A stretch of DNA of 64,000 nucleotides from Stygiobacter sp. GTDB taxonomy: Bacteria > Pseudomonadota > Alphaproteobacteria > Rhodospirillales > Magnetospirillaceae. The position numbers and the translations under genes were made by a program. Location: the NCBI GenBank assembly GCA_006218045.1, contig VBWB01000016.1:124001-188000 (forward strand), written 5' to 3'. The notes under the pieces are model-generated. The model did not search any database and was not told the origin of the DNA. It saw only the letters and a list, made by a program, of their open reading frames with translations. Shown piece by piece: positions 1 to 7,621 of the stretch. Within the stretch, counting starts at the first letter, position 1. The number at the start of each line of letters is the position of its first letter.

Positions 1-1912
1 AGATCCTGCCGTCATGGGCTTCGACCACGCGCCGGCACAGGGCCAAGCCGATGCCCGAGCCGCCTTCCATGCCCGGTGGATGGAAGCGGCGGAAAGGCTC
101 GAAAATGGCGGTGCGGTAATCTTCGGGCACACCGATGCCATTATCGGCGACGGCAAATTCCCAAACACCGTCGCCACGGAAGGCGGCGCTGATCTTCACC
201 TCCGGCGTCCGCTCGGGATGACGATAGCGCAAGGCGTTGCTGATCAGATTCTGGAACAAGGCCGACATCTGGTCGGGATTGATGCGCAGCACCGGCAGGG
301 GGGCGACTTCGACATGGGCGGCGGTGGCGGCGATGGTCGCCGATAAATCGCCGATCACCCGCGCCAGCAGCGCATCCATATCGGTTTGCGTCCGCTCGTC
401 GCTGTGATGGGTGCTGCGCGAATAGGCCAGCAGGCCTTGGATGTTGTTGCGCATGCGATCAGCGCCGCCGACGGCGAAATCGATGTATTCCCGCGATTCC
501 ACGTCAAGGGAATCGCCCGCCCGCCGCTTCAGCAATTGCAGGAACAGGCCGATGGTGCGTAAGGGCTCCTGCAGATCGTGCGAGGCCACATAGGCGAAGC
601 GCTCAAGATCGGCATTGGTCTGCTCCAACTGCGCCGTACGGTCCAGCAACTGGTTTTCCACCTGTTGCCGCCGACTGATCAACTGGTTGGCCGACAGGGC
701 GAAGCCGTGATGTTCGGCAAAGCGCAAGGCGGTGGTGTCGATGGGATGCGGCGAATCCGCCGCCGCCGCCATGGCTCGGGTCAGTATCTGCGCATCCAGG
801 GCGGTCCGCCGCGACGTCCTTCGCATGATCGACAGAGCGACGGCGCCGATCAGCACCGTCGCCAGCAGGGCCATCACCGCCTTGATCCCCAATCCCTGAA
901 CCAACAATTGCCGCTGGCGGGCGATCTCGGCCTCGGTGCGGTCATGGGTCATGCCGGCGCCGACGAACCATTGCCAATCGGGAATACCAGCCACATAGCT
1001 GGTCTTTTCCACCGAACCGCCCTTGAAATCGGTCATGGAATAGGTGACCAGACCGCTGCCGGCCTTGGCCGTGGTGATCAGTTGGGCGGTCCCCTCGCGC
1101 ACGCCCTGGTGGGGGGAGTACAGGCTGTTGGTGCCCTTGAGCGCCCCCACCAGCGACAGCCCGTCCCACTGGCTGACGAAGATATAGCCGTCCTGGTCGA
1201 AGCGCATATGGCTGATCCGTTCCAGCAATTCGGCCTTGATGTCGGTTTCCATGTCCTCGACATATTCGCCGGTGCCGACCACCCAGCCCAGGTCGGGGAT
1301 CAGCCGCACATAGGCGAATTTCAGGTGATCGTTACCGGGCTTGCCCGGCTGTGCCCAGTAATACCGGTACAGGCCGCCGCCGTCCTTGGCGACCAGTTGC
1401 AACATATCGTAGACGACGAACTCCCCCCTGGCGCCGGTCTGGCCCAGCATGTTGGTGCCTTCCAACTGGGGCCGCAACGGAAACAGCTTTTCGATGCCGG
1501 CCAGATCGAAAGCGAAGTAATAGCCGCGCCCGTTATTGAAGCGGATGGGACGCAGGGCCTCGCGCACCATGGATTCCACTTCCACCCGGCTCTTGTCTTT
1601 CTGCGTCTTCAGCAGATTGGCGATGATCGCTTCCGCCTCGTCCACCCGACCGCGCAAGGAATCCTCGACCCTCGCCTCGGTGCGATGACGCTCGAAGGCG
1701 ATGGTTTCCATCACATCGTCGATCATCCGCTTCAGGTAAGCCCGGGTGCTGTGCTGCTGGGCCTCCCGCAGCTGGTCGGAGCGGCGGCTGAACTCGATGA
1801 ATTCCACCGTCGCCCAGATCAGACACAGCAACACCAATCCCACCCCGGCGACCATGGTCAGGCGCAGAAAAAGATGGTCGATCAGGCTGGCTTTTCCACG
1901 CACGGCGGACAC
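1..1912 (-). CDS. Cache-domain sensor histidine kinase (partial, C-terminus cut by window edge)
   Basis: Membrane sensor kinase read from the reverse strand; it runs off the left edge after its ATP-binding G box (GGSGIGLALCRRVVEAHDG). A transmembrane segment lies near residues 18-38, followed by a periplasmic region with two Cache-like units (GRGYYFAFDLAG; LGWVVGTGEYVEDMETDI and a second WFVGAGMTHDRTE). A second membrane segment lies near 340-362, then the HisKA phosphoacceptor motif ASHDLQEPLR with His at about residue 445, then the HATPase domain. Cache domains usually bind small organic ligands, but the ligand here is unknown. The GTG at 1912 is chosen because an in-frame stop lies just upstream; a GTG at 1903 has better spacing to the GGAG at about 1915-1918 and is equally possible. 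No partner response regulator lies next to it. Confidence 0.85.
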   Translation of the reverse strand, partial: MSAVRGKASLIDHLFLRLTMVAGVGLVLLCLIWATVEFIEFSRRSDQLREAQQHSTRAYLKRMIDDVMETIAFERHRTEARVEDSLRGRVDEAEAIIANLLKTQKDKSRVEVESMVREALRPIRFNNGRGYYFAFDLAGIEKLFPLRPQLEGTNMLGQTGARGEFVVYDMLQLVAKDGGGLYRYYWAQPGKPGNDHLKFAYVRLIPDLGWVVGTGEYVEDMETDIKAELLERISHMRFDQDGYIFVSQWDGLSLVGALKGTNSLYSPHQGVREGTAQLITTAKAGSGLVTYSMTDFKGGSVEKTSYVAGIPDWQWFVGAGMTHDRTEAEIARQRQLLVQGLGIKAVMALLATVLIGAVALSIMRRTSRRTALDAQILTRAMAAAADSPHPIDTTALRFAEHHGFALSANQLISRRQQVENQLLDRTAQLEQTNADLERFAYVASHDLQEPLRTIGLFLQLLKRRAGDSLDVESREYIDFAVGGADRMRNNIQGLLAYSRSTHHSDERTQTDMDALLARVIGDLSATIAATAAHVEVAPLPVLRINPDQMSALFQNLISNALRYRHPERTPEVKISAAFRGDGVWEFAVADNGIGVPEDYRTAIFEPFRRFHPPGMEGGSGIGLALCRRVVEAHDGRI

Positions 1913-2032
1913 AGCTCCACTTACAACTCTTGGTCAGAATACAGTCTTTCGCCAAAGCCGTATCCCTATCTTTAGCAGCATTATACGTCCTTCCCTTGCC
2001 CGGTCCTCTCCCCTTCTGGCAGTGTGGGCGGT

Positions 2033-3241
2033 ATGATCACCACCCCCGCCCAGGCGCGCGCAGCGCTGTCCTTCTCATGCATCGGCCATCTTTACGCCCA
2101 TGTGTTCGAGCCCATCTTCTATATCGTCGCCCTGGTGCTGCCGGGCGAGTTGGGCTTGCCCTATGAACAGGTGCTGGCGTTGATCATCGCCGCCAAGCTG
2201 CTCTATGGCGTGCTCGCCCCCGCCGCCGGCTGGCTGGGTGATCGCTGGTCGACGGTGGGGATGATGGCGGTGTTCTTCATCGGCCTGGGCCTGTCGGCCA
2301 TGGCGGTGGGGCTGACCGACACCGCCTTGGGCCTGAGCATCGCCTTGGCCGCCACCGGATTGTTCGGCTCCATCTACCATCCGGTGGGGATTTCCTGGCT
2401 TTTGCGTAACGCCGTCGACAAGGGCAAGGCCATCGGTTTCAACGGCGTCTTCGGCGGCATCGGCCCGGCGGTGGCCGGCCTGATCGCCGGCGGCCTGATC
2501 GAAACCATCGGCTGGCGCCATGCCTTCATCCTGCCCGGCGCGGCGGTGGTGCTCACCGGTCTGGCCTTCCTGTGGGCCTTGCATCGCGGTCTGGTGGTGG
2601 AGACCAAGGCCGACCGCGCCCCCACCGCCACCGCCAGCAAGGGCGACACCATCCGCGCCGGCATCGTGCTGACGGTGACCATGCTGTGCGCCGGCCTGAT
2701 CTATCAGGCGACCCAACCGGCCTTGCCCAAGCTGTTTTCCGAACGCCTGGATGACAGTATCGGCGTCGCCGGCGCCGCTTTCGCCGTCACCGCCGTCTAT
2801 CTGGTCGCCGGTCTGATGCAGGTGGTCGCCGGTCATCTGGCCGACCGTTTTCCGGCCAAGACCATCTATGTGGTCGCCGCCCTGGTGCAAGCGCCGCTTC
2901 TCGCCCTGGTCGCCTGGGGTAGCGGCCTGCCGCTGGTGGCGGCGTCCATGCTGGCGGTGGTCTTCAACATGGCCGGCATCCCGGCGGAAAACCTGCTGCT
3001 CAACAAATACACGCCGGCCAAATGGCGGGGCACCGCCTTCGGCCTGAAATTCGTCCTGTCCTTCGGTGTCTCGGGGCTGGCGGTGCCGCTGGTGTCCTTG
3101 ATCCGCGGCATGACCGGCGGCTTCGAGCTTTTGTTCCTGCTGCTGGCCGGCTCGGCGGTGATGGTCGCCGGCGCCGCCACCTTGCTGCCGGCGGAAACGT
3201 CAAAAAAAACCGCCGCACCCGAAGGCGCGGCGGCGGAGTGA
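2033..3241 (+). CDS. MFS transporter, fosmidomycin-resistance-like
   Basis: Inner-membrane major facilitator of 402 residues, the normal 12-helix length. The sequence is hydrophobic throughout, with the MFS loop motif GWLGDRWS after helix 2 and YHPVGISWLL in the middle, which resembles the Fsr/fosmidomycin-resistance subgroup. It probably exports a small molecule with proton exchange; the substrate cannot be told from sequence. The ATG at 2033 is taken as start; an in-frame GTG at 2024 adds three residues and neither has a strong ribosome binding site. Its last codons contain the hairpin and A-run that serve as terminator for rpoH on the other strand. Confidence 0.85.
   Translation: MITTPAQARAALSFSCIGHLYAHVFEPIFYIVALVLPGELGLPYEQVLALIIAAKLLYGVLAPAAGWLGDRWSTVGMMAVFFIGLGLSAMAVGLTDTALGLSIALAATGLFGSIYHPVGISWLLRNAVDKGKAIGFNGVFGGIGPAVAGLIAGGLIETIGWRHAFILPGAAVVLTGLAFLWALHRGLVVETKADRAPTATASKGDTIRAGIVLTVTMLCAGLIYQATQPALPKLFSERLDDSIGVAGAAFAVTAVYLVAGLMQVVAGHLADRFPAKTIYVVAALVQAPLLALVAWGSGLPLVAASMLAVVFNMAGIPAENLLLNKYTPAKWRGTAFGLKFVLSFGVSGLAVPLVSLIRGMTGGFELLFLLLAGSAVMVAGAATLLPAETSKKTAAPEGAAAE
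3202..3233 (-). terminator. Rho-independent terminator of rpoH, inside the MFS coding end
   Basis: Read on the minus strand, the arm CCGCCGC (right arm 3227-3233), a 10-nt loop and GCGGCGG are followed by eight T residues (plus-strand A-run 3202-3209). It lies 50 bp after the rpoH stop and overlaps the last codons of the convergent MFS gene, which encode a Lys-Lys-Thr-Ala-Ala stretch. Confidence 0.75.
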
Positions 3242-3278
3242 AACGACAGAATAAAGCGGAGTGAAACGACAGAATAAA
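3233..3278. repeat. Exact 23-bp tandem duplication
   Basis: Two perfect head-to-tail copies (3233-3255 and 3256-3278) of a 23-bp unit starting GCGGAGTGAAACGACAG. The first copy contains the stop codon of the MFS gene, so the duplication extends the 3' intergenic space between the convergent MFS and rpoH genes. No function is evident. Confidence 0.9.
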
Positions 3279-3283
3279 ACGGA

Positions 3284-4159
3284 TCAGGCGGTTTGCGCCT
3301 TGGGGATCAGTTTTGCCTCGGCGGCACGGACCAAGGCCTTGAGCTTGGTCAGGGCCGAGCCCTCGATCTGGCGCACCCGCTCACGGCTGATGTTATAGCG
3401 CTGGGCCAGATCCTCCAGCCGCAGCGGGTTTTCCCGCAAGGTGCGCTGGGTGACGATATCGCGCTCGCGTTCGGTCAGCCCTTCCCAGGCATGCTTCAGC
3501 AATTCGCGCCGGTACATCAGTTCCTGGCGCTCACCCAAGGTGTCTTCCACCGAGGGCCTGTCGTCGGCCAGCAATTCCCCGAACGGAATACCGCTTTCCC
3601 CCACCGGGGCATCGAGCGAACGCGGGCTTTGCGTCAGCAGCCGTTCCATTTCGGCGACGCGTTGGTCGCGCACCCCCAATTCGCCGGCCACCTGGGCGGT
3701 TTCCGCCACCGACAGGGCATTGCCCGACGGACCGGTCAGTCGCGCCTTGATGCCGCGCAACTTGAAGAACAGCTTCTTACGTTCCGCCGACAGGCCGAAA
3801 TTCACCGGGGTCGAGAATTTCAGCACATATTCAAACATCGCCGCCCGCACCCACCATTGGGCATAGGTGGAAAAGCGCAGATTGCGGCCCGGATCAAAGC
3901 TTTCCAAGGCGCGCACCAGCCCCAGATTGCCTTCGGCCACCAGATCGGCGCCCGACAGGCCATAGCCCTTGAACTGGCCGGCGGTCTTCACCACCAGCCG
4001 CAGATGGGCGGAAAGCAGGCGGGTGCGGGCTTTTTCGTCGCCTTCATCCTTCCAGCGGCGGATCAGCTCCGCCTCGTCTTCTCCCGACAGCAAAGCGGTC
4101 TCGCGCATGGCCTTGTAATAGGCGCTGGCGGTATCCGAGGCGGGGCGAAGAATGGACAT
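3284..4159 (-). CDS. rpoH: RNA polymerase sigma factor RpoH (sigma-32 type)
   Basis: Group 3/heat-shock type sigma-70 factor of 291 residues. Region 2 is clear (DLVAEGNLGLVRALESFDP, then RFSTYAQWWVRAAMFEYVL). The RpoH-box-like stretch ERKKLFFKLRG follows, and region 4.2 ends in the helix-turn-helix ISRERVRQIEGSALTKLK. It directs RNA polymerase to heat or stress promoters; alphaproteobacteria often have several RpoH paralogues, so this may be one of two. The ATG at 4159 is preferred because GGAGA lies about 6 nt before it; the ATG at 4171 overlaps that site. It is divergent from the OxyR-like gene and ends at a hairpin within the MFS gene. Confidence 0.9.
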   Translation of the reverse strand: MSILRPASDTASAYYKAMRETALLSGEDEAELIRRWKDEGDEKARTRLLSAHLRLVVKTAGQFKGYGLSGADLVAEGNLGLVRALESFDPGRNLRFSTYAQWWVRAAMFEYVLKFSTPVNFGLSAERKKLFFKLRGIKARLTGPSGNALSVAETAQVAGELGVRDQRVAEMERLLTQSPRSLDAPVGESGIPFGELLADDRPSVEDTLGERQELMYRRELLKHAWEGLTERERDIVTQRTLRENPLRLEDLAQRYNISRERVRQIEGSALTKLKALVRAAEAKLIPKAQTA

Positions 4160-4240
4160 CGTCGTCTCCATTGGGCTGTTGTCCGTGATTGAAACTATGC
4201 CCGCTTCTCCGTGATAATTCCAATCGATATATCTTGAGTT

Positions 4241-4263
4241 ATTGATAACTAAAAGCTATCAAT
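4241..4263. promoter_or_regulatory. Likely LysR-type operator in the rpoH/oxyR-like divergent region
   Basis: A perfect inverted repeat ATTGATA (4241-4247) - 9 nt - TATCAAT (4257-4263) lies 5 bp before the LysR-type start codon, and the region is AT-rich. Symmetric sites at the regulator's own promoter are typical of autoregulated LysR genes. The assignment to this regulator is inferred from position. Confidence 0.5.
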
Positions 4264-4268
4264 AGGCC

Positions 4269-5180
4269 ATGATCAGCTTCCGCCAATTGCAATGCTTGGC
4301 CGCCGTTGCCGACACCTTGCACTTTCGCCGTGCCGCCGAGCGGCTGCACCTGTCGCAGCCGGCCTTGTCGGCGCAGATCTCCCAACTGGAGGAGCATCTG
4401 GGGGTGATGCTGGTCGAGCGCACCCGGCGCAAGGTTTTGTTGACCCCCATCGGGCGCGACATGGCGGCCCGGGCCAAGGCGGTCTTGCGCGACGTCGCCG
4501 AGCTTGAGGATCTGGCCCGCCAAGCCCAGGCGCCGCTATCGGGAACCTTGCGCGTCGGCGTCTTGCGCACCTTGGGGCCGTATCTGCTGCCGCACATCCT
4601 GCCGGAACTGCGCCGACGCTTCCCCGAACTGAAACTGTATCTGCGGGAGGAACCGCGTGAACGGCTGCTGGCCGAACTGGCCCAGGGCGACCTGGACATC
4701 CTGCTGATTTCCGCCGCCCCCGAGGGTGACGACCACCTGACGGTGACGCCCTTGTTCCACGAACCGCTGTGGCTGACCATGCCGCTGGGCCACCGTCTGG
4801 CCGAGCGGGTCAAACTGGCCCCCGCCGATCTGGCCGGTGAGAATCTGATCATGCTGGAAGTGGGCGACGGCATGCGCGACCCGGCCCTGGATTTGTGCCG
4901 GCGCTCGGGCGCGACCGAACACCCGGATTTTCGCGCCACCTCGCTGGATTCGCTGCGCCAGATGGTCGCGACCGGCCTGGGCACCACCTTGCTGCCGGCT
5001 CTTTACGTCCAGGCCGAAGCCCTGGGCGACGATCAGGTCGCCGTGCGCCCCTTCGCCGTCGGCGCCCCCTCGCGCCCCATCGACATGGTCTGGCGCCGCA
5101 CCACCGCCCGATCCGAGGAATACCGCCTGTTCGCCCATCTGCTGCACCAGAACCTGCCGCCCTGCGTGCAAGGGCGATAG
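4269..5180 (+). CDS. OxyR-like LysR-family regulator without the peroxidatic cysteine
   Basis: LysR-family protein of 303 residues. The N-terminal winged helix (FRRAAERLHLSQPALSAQIS) is followed by a substrate-binding-like domain very similar to OxyR (FRATSLDSLRQMVATGLGTT, LLPAL). At the OxyR redox loop the E. coli order is Gly-His-Cys-Leu-Arg-Asp with a second Cys nine residues on. Here it reads GDGMRDPALDLC, so the first (peroxidatic) cysteine is Gly201 and only Cys210 remains. Peroxide sensing by the usual disulfide is therefore unlikely; it may be constitutively folded or respond to another signal. It is divergent from rpoH. Confidence 0.85.
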   Translation: MISFRQLQCLAAVADTLHFRRAAERLHLSQPALSAQISQLEEHLGVMLVERTRRKVLLTPIGRDMAARAKAVLRDVAELEDLARQAQAPLSGTLRVGVLRTLGPYLLPHILPELRRRFPELKLYLREEPRERLLAELAQGDLDILLISAAPEGDDHLTVTPLFHEPLWLTMPLGHRLAERVKLAPADLAGENLIMLEVGDGMRDPALDLCRRSGATEHPDFRATSLDSLRQMVATGLGTTLLPALYVQAEALGDDQVAVRPFAVGAPSRPIDMVWRRTTARSEEYRLFAHLLHQNLPPCVQGR

Positions 5181-5193
5181 CCGCCCCGGGTCA

Positions 5194-6252
5194 TCAGTGC
5201 CGCGGCAAATCGCCGACACCGTCGCCGACGGGCTGCTGGATGATGATGCCGTACCACCCCATGCCTTCATAGGTTTCGTAACCCGGGGTCAGGGCGAAGC
5301 CGACCACGTTGCCGAATTCATCCACATAGGCGCCCATATTGCCGCCGCCGGTTTGCAGGCGCACCACATCCTTCAGCACGCCAGCCCCATCCGACGCCGC
5401 CAGCACCTTCATGGTGCGATCGACCAGCAGGCAGCGGGTCCGGGCCTTTTCCTCGTCACGCAGACGCACGCCCCTAAGCACCGCATCGGCCTGCGGCTGC
5501 CAGTCGAAGAAAATGCCCAAGACCCCCAAGGGCGTGCCATCGGCCTCGCCGCCTTGGCGGATGGCGGTGGCATAGGTGCCGACCAGGGCGCCGCCCAGGG
5601 CGGCATTGGCCTCGATGTCGGCCATGGCATAATCGTTGCCGCCGGCCGTGTTCATGGAATCAACGAACCACTTCTGTCCCGACACGTCGGTGCCGATGAC
5701 ATCGGGATAGCGTCCGGGCCGACCATTGGCGATCACCCGGCCTTCCGCATCGGCCACCCACAAATCCAGATAGACGGTATAGGAGTCCAGGATCACCCCC
5801 AACCGGCGCGCGGCAAAGGTGGCGGTGCCGGCATCGCGGTGGGTCAGGCAATCGACCATGGCCGAATCGGTGGCCCACCAGCGTACGTCGCAGGAACGCT
5901 CATACAGGTTGCGGTCGATGATCTCGATCATGTTGAGCGCCAGATCGGCCAAGCGCGAACCGCGCAACTGGCCGATCAGGGTTTGCCCCAGACTCATCAG
6001 GTCGCGGATGGTGGAGGACAATTCGCCTTCCAGCGCCTGGGTGATGGCATCAATGCTTTGCGAAACGTGCTTGACCTCGTTGGCGACGACGGCGAAGCCC
6101 TTGCCCGCCTCCCCCGCCCGGGTCGCCTCGATCAGCGCGTTCAGCGACAGGATGCGCGTGGTGCCGGTGACTTTCTTGATGGCTTGGATTTTGTCGTTGG
6201 CCACGTTGTGGACCGCACGGGTCAGTTCAAGAATTCGTTCCGGCTCAGACAT
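5194..6252 (-). CDS. Soluble methyl-accepting-type signalling protein with C-terminal Cache-like domain
   Basis: 352 residues with no transmembrane helix or signal peptide. The N-terminal ~85 residues are a shortened chemoreceptor signalling tip (RILSLNALIEATRAGEAGKG, AVVANEVKHVSQS). The remainder resembles a Cache sensor fold (LDLWVADAEGRVIANGRPG, GTDVSGQKWF, LGVLGIFFDWQPQA). The order is reversed relative to normal receptors, with the signalling tip first and the sensor last. It could bind CheA/CheW in the cytoplasm, or a separate partner. The ATG at 6252 has a G-rich ribosome binding site (GGGGGGA); an upstream in-frame ATG at 6285 is less likely. Confidence 0.75.
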   Translation of the reverse strand: MSEPERILELTRAVHNVANDKIQAIKKVTGTTRILSLNALIEATRAGEAGKGFAVVANEVKHVSQSIDAITQALEGELSSTIRDLMSLGQTLIGQLRGSRLADLALNMIEIIDRNLYERSCDVRWWATDSAMVDCLTHRDAGTATFAARRLGVILDSYTVYLDLWVADAEGRVIANGRPGRYPDVIGTDVSGQKWFVDSMNTAGGNDYAMADIEANAALGGALVGTYATAIRQGGEADGTPLGVLGIFFDWQPQADAVLRGVRLRDEEKARTRCLLVDRTMKVLAASDGAGVLKDVVRLQTGGGNMGAYVDEFGNVVGFALTPGYETYEGMGWYGIIIQQPVGDGVGDLPRH

Positions 6253-6368
6253 GGCATCCCCCCAAAGTCTATTTTTTATGCACACCCCGACATTCAGACC
6301 AATTTATAGGCATTGCGTTTATGTTTCAATAACCACCGGCACATTGGATCGAAATGTCCGGTGGAAAC

Positions 6369-6397
6369 GAAAAAAGCCCCGCGCTGCGGGGCTTTTT
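6369..6397. terminator. Bidirectional rho-independent terminator after dksA
   Basis: Perfect 7-bp stem GCCCCGC (6376-6382), loop GCT, GCGGGGC (6386-6392), flanked by an A-run on the left and a T-run on the right, so it works in both directions. It lies 22 bp after the dksA stop codon. Confidence 0.9.
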
Positions 6398-6418
6398 CAA
6401 AAACAAGGTGATGTCGGA

Positions 6419-6835
6419 TCAGTCCTCGCGGTGGGTCCGCTCCATCCGTTCGTGTCGCTCCTGCGCCTCGATGGACATGGTGGCGATGGGGCGGGCTTCC
6501 AGGCGGCGGATGGTGATGGGCTCACCGGTTTCCTCGCAATAGCCGTAGGAGCCGTCATTGATGCGCTCGATGGCCGCGTCGATCTTGGCGATCAGCTTGC
6601 GCTCGCGGTCACGGGTGCGCAATTCCAAGGCCCGGTCGGTCTCGGCCGAGGCACGGTCGGCGATGTCAGGTTCCTGCAATCCACCTTCTTGCAGATGGGC
6701 CAGGGTTTCATCGGATTCGCGCAGCAGTTCCGAGCGCCAGGCAAGCAACTTCTGGCGAAAATATTCCTTCATGGATTCGTTCATGAAAGGCTCGTCCTCG
6801 GACGGGCGGTAATCCGGCGGCAGCGTCACGGTCAT
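6419..6835 (-). CDS. dksA: DksA/TraR-family RNA polymerase-binding regulator
   Basis: 138 residues, with a coiled-coil N-terminal half followed by the DksA C-terminal finger. DksA inserts into the secondary channel of RNA polymerase and with ppGpp tunes rRNA and stress transcription. E. coli DksA has four zinc cysteines in two CxxC pairs; here they read CEET and SIEA, leaving one cysteine. This reduced pattern is common in alphaproteobacterial DksA and the fold is thought not to need zinc. The start at 6835 follows a GGGGGATTGG ribosome binding site. A strong terminator follows. Confidence 0.9.
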   Translation of the reverse strand: MTVTLPPDYRPSEDEPFMNESMKEYFRQKLLAWRSELLRESDETLAHLQEGGLQEPDIADRASAETDRALELRTRDRERKLIAKIDAAIERINDGSYGYCEETGEPITIRRLEARPIATMSIEAQERHERMERTHRED

Positions 6836-6951
6836 CCAATCCCCCGATTTGATGTCGGTTCGGTCAAGTCGGGACGCAATATATGGGGTGACCCACCCTA
6901 TCGCAAGCGCCGATGTTCAGGTTGGGTTCGATGCCGAGCGAAAGCCGGTCC

Positions 6952-7389
6952 TCAGCGACCACGGCTGAGCTTGGCGATTTCCACCTCGGCCCGCAATTCG
7001 ATCTCGTCAAGCAAAGCGGCAAGACGCGGATCGGGACAGGATTCCTTGCGCAACCGCACCATGTCGGCCAGTTGCGCCAGCTTGGATTCCGGCACCGTGC
7101 CCAGCAACAGGCCATGGCGCAACTCTTCCAGCTTGTCCAAGATGTCCTCGGCATGGCGGATGTGGCGCTGGCGTGCCTCGCGGTCGGTGGAATCGCCCAC
7201 CGCCTGGGCCACCAGCAACGCATCGACGGCACCGATGGCCGCCGGCGCTTCCGCCGCATAGACGTCATCCATGGTCTCCATGGCGTTGACCAGGGCTTGC
7301 TTGAATTCGCCTTTCTTGCCGTCGGCCTTACCGACGCGCCGGGCGCCGCCGGACGCGGCGGCCCCCGAACCGACCCCAGAAACCTTCAT
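6952..7389 (-). CDS. fliX: Flagellar assembly regulator FliX
   Basis: 145 residues. The C-terminal half is the FliX signature (LRKESCPDPRLAALLDEIEL, ELRAEVEIAKL) and the N-terminus MKVSG with a Gly/Ala-rich stretch fits Caulobacter FliX. FliX couples flagellar basal-body assembly to the sigma54 activator FlbD. It is divergent from flgI, whose upstream region carries a sigma54-type promoter and an inverted repeat. The ATG at 7389 is chosen by homology; a longer reading frame extending upstream to 7716 runs antisense into flgI and is not credible. Confidence 0.88.
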   Translation of the reverse strand: MKVSGVGSGAAASGGARRVGKADGKKGEFKQALVNAMETMDDVYAAEAPAAIGAVDALLVAQAVGDSTDREARQRHIRHAEDILDKLEELRHGLLLGTVPESKLAQLADMVRLRKESCPDPRLAALLDEIELRAEVEIAKLSRGR

Positions 7390-7478
7390 GGAACCCCAAT
7401 GGCTGTGGGTTGGTTGGATACCCTGCCAGTGTAGCTTTCCTGGCGTTGCGGTGAAAGCCGCTATTTCTGCCGGGTAGG

Positions 7479-7493
7479 CGGCAAGTTTTGCCG
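7479..7493. promoter_or_regulatory. Inverted repeat, candidate FlbD enhancer site
   Basis: Perfect inverted repeat CGGCAA-GTT-TTGCCG, within a region that also has TGCCGGGTA twice (7468-7476 and 7489-7497). It lies about 65-80 bp upstream of the sigma54-type promoter of flgI, a normal position for an enhancer. FlbD binding is inferred from the fliX/flgI context. Confidence 0.45.
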
Positions 7494-7556
7494 GGTAAAC
7501 CCGGTCAGAAACCTGACGATGGACATATATCATCCTGATTTCATTGAAAAAAACAT

Positions 7557-7574
7557 CTGGCACGGACTTCGCAT
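7557..7574 (+). promoter_or_regulatory. Sigma54 (-24/-12) promoter of the flgI operon
   Basis: The sequence CTGGCACGGACTTCGCAT has GG at 7559-7560 and GC at 7571-7572, separated by exactly 10 nt, with a perfect TGGCACG in the -24 half. It is 48 bp upstream of the chosen flgI start. Sigma54 control of hook and rod genes is usual in FliX/FlbD organisms. Confidence 0.7.
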
Positions 7575-7621
7575 CGACAAACGCGACCATTTTTGTTCGC
7601 CGCGTTGCCATCGAGGTCGTC

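Noticed and set aside
7544-7621. N-terminal extension of FlgI from 7544
   Set aside because: It would begin before the sigma54 promoter and spoil the signal peptide; the ATG at 7622 has a ribosome binding site.
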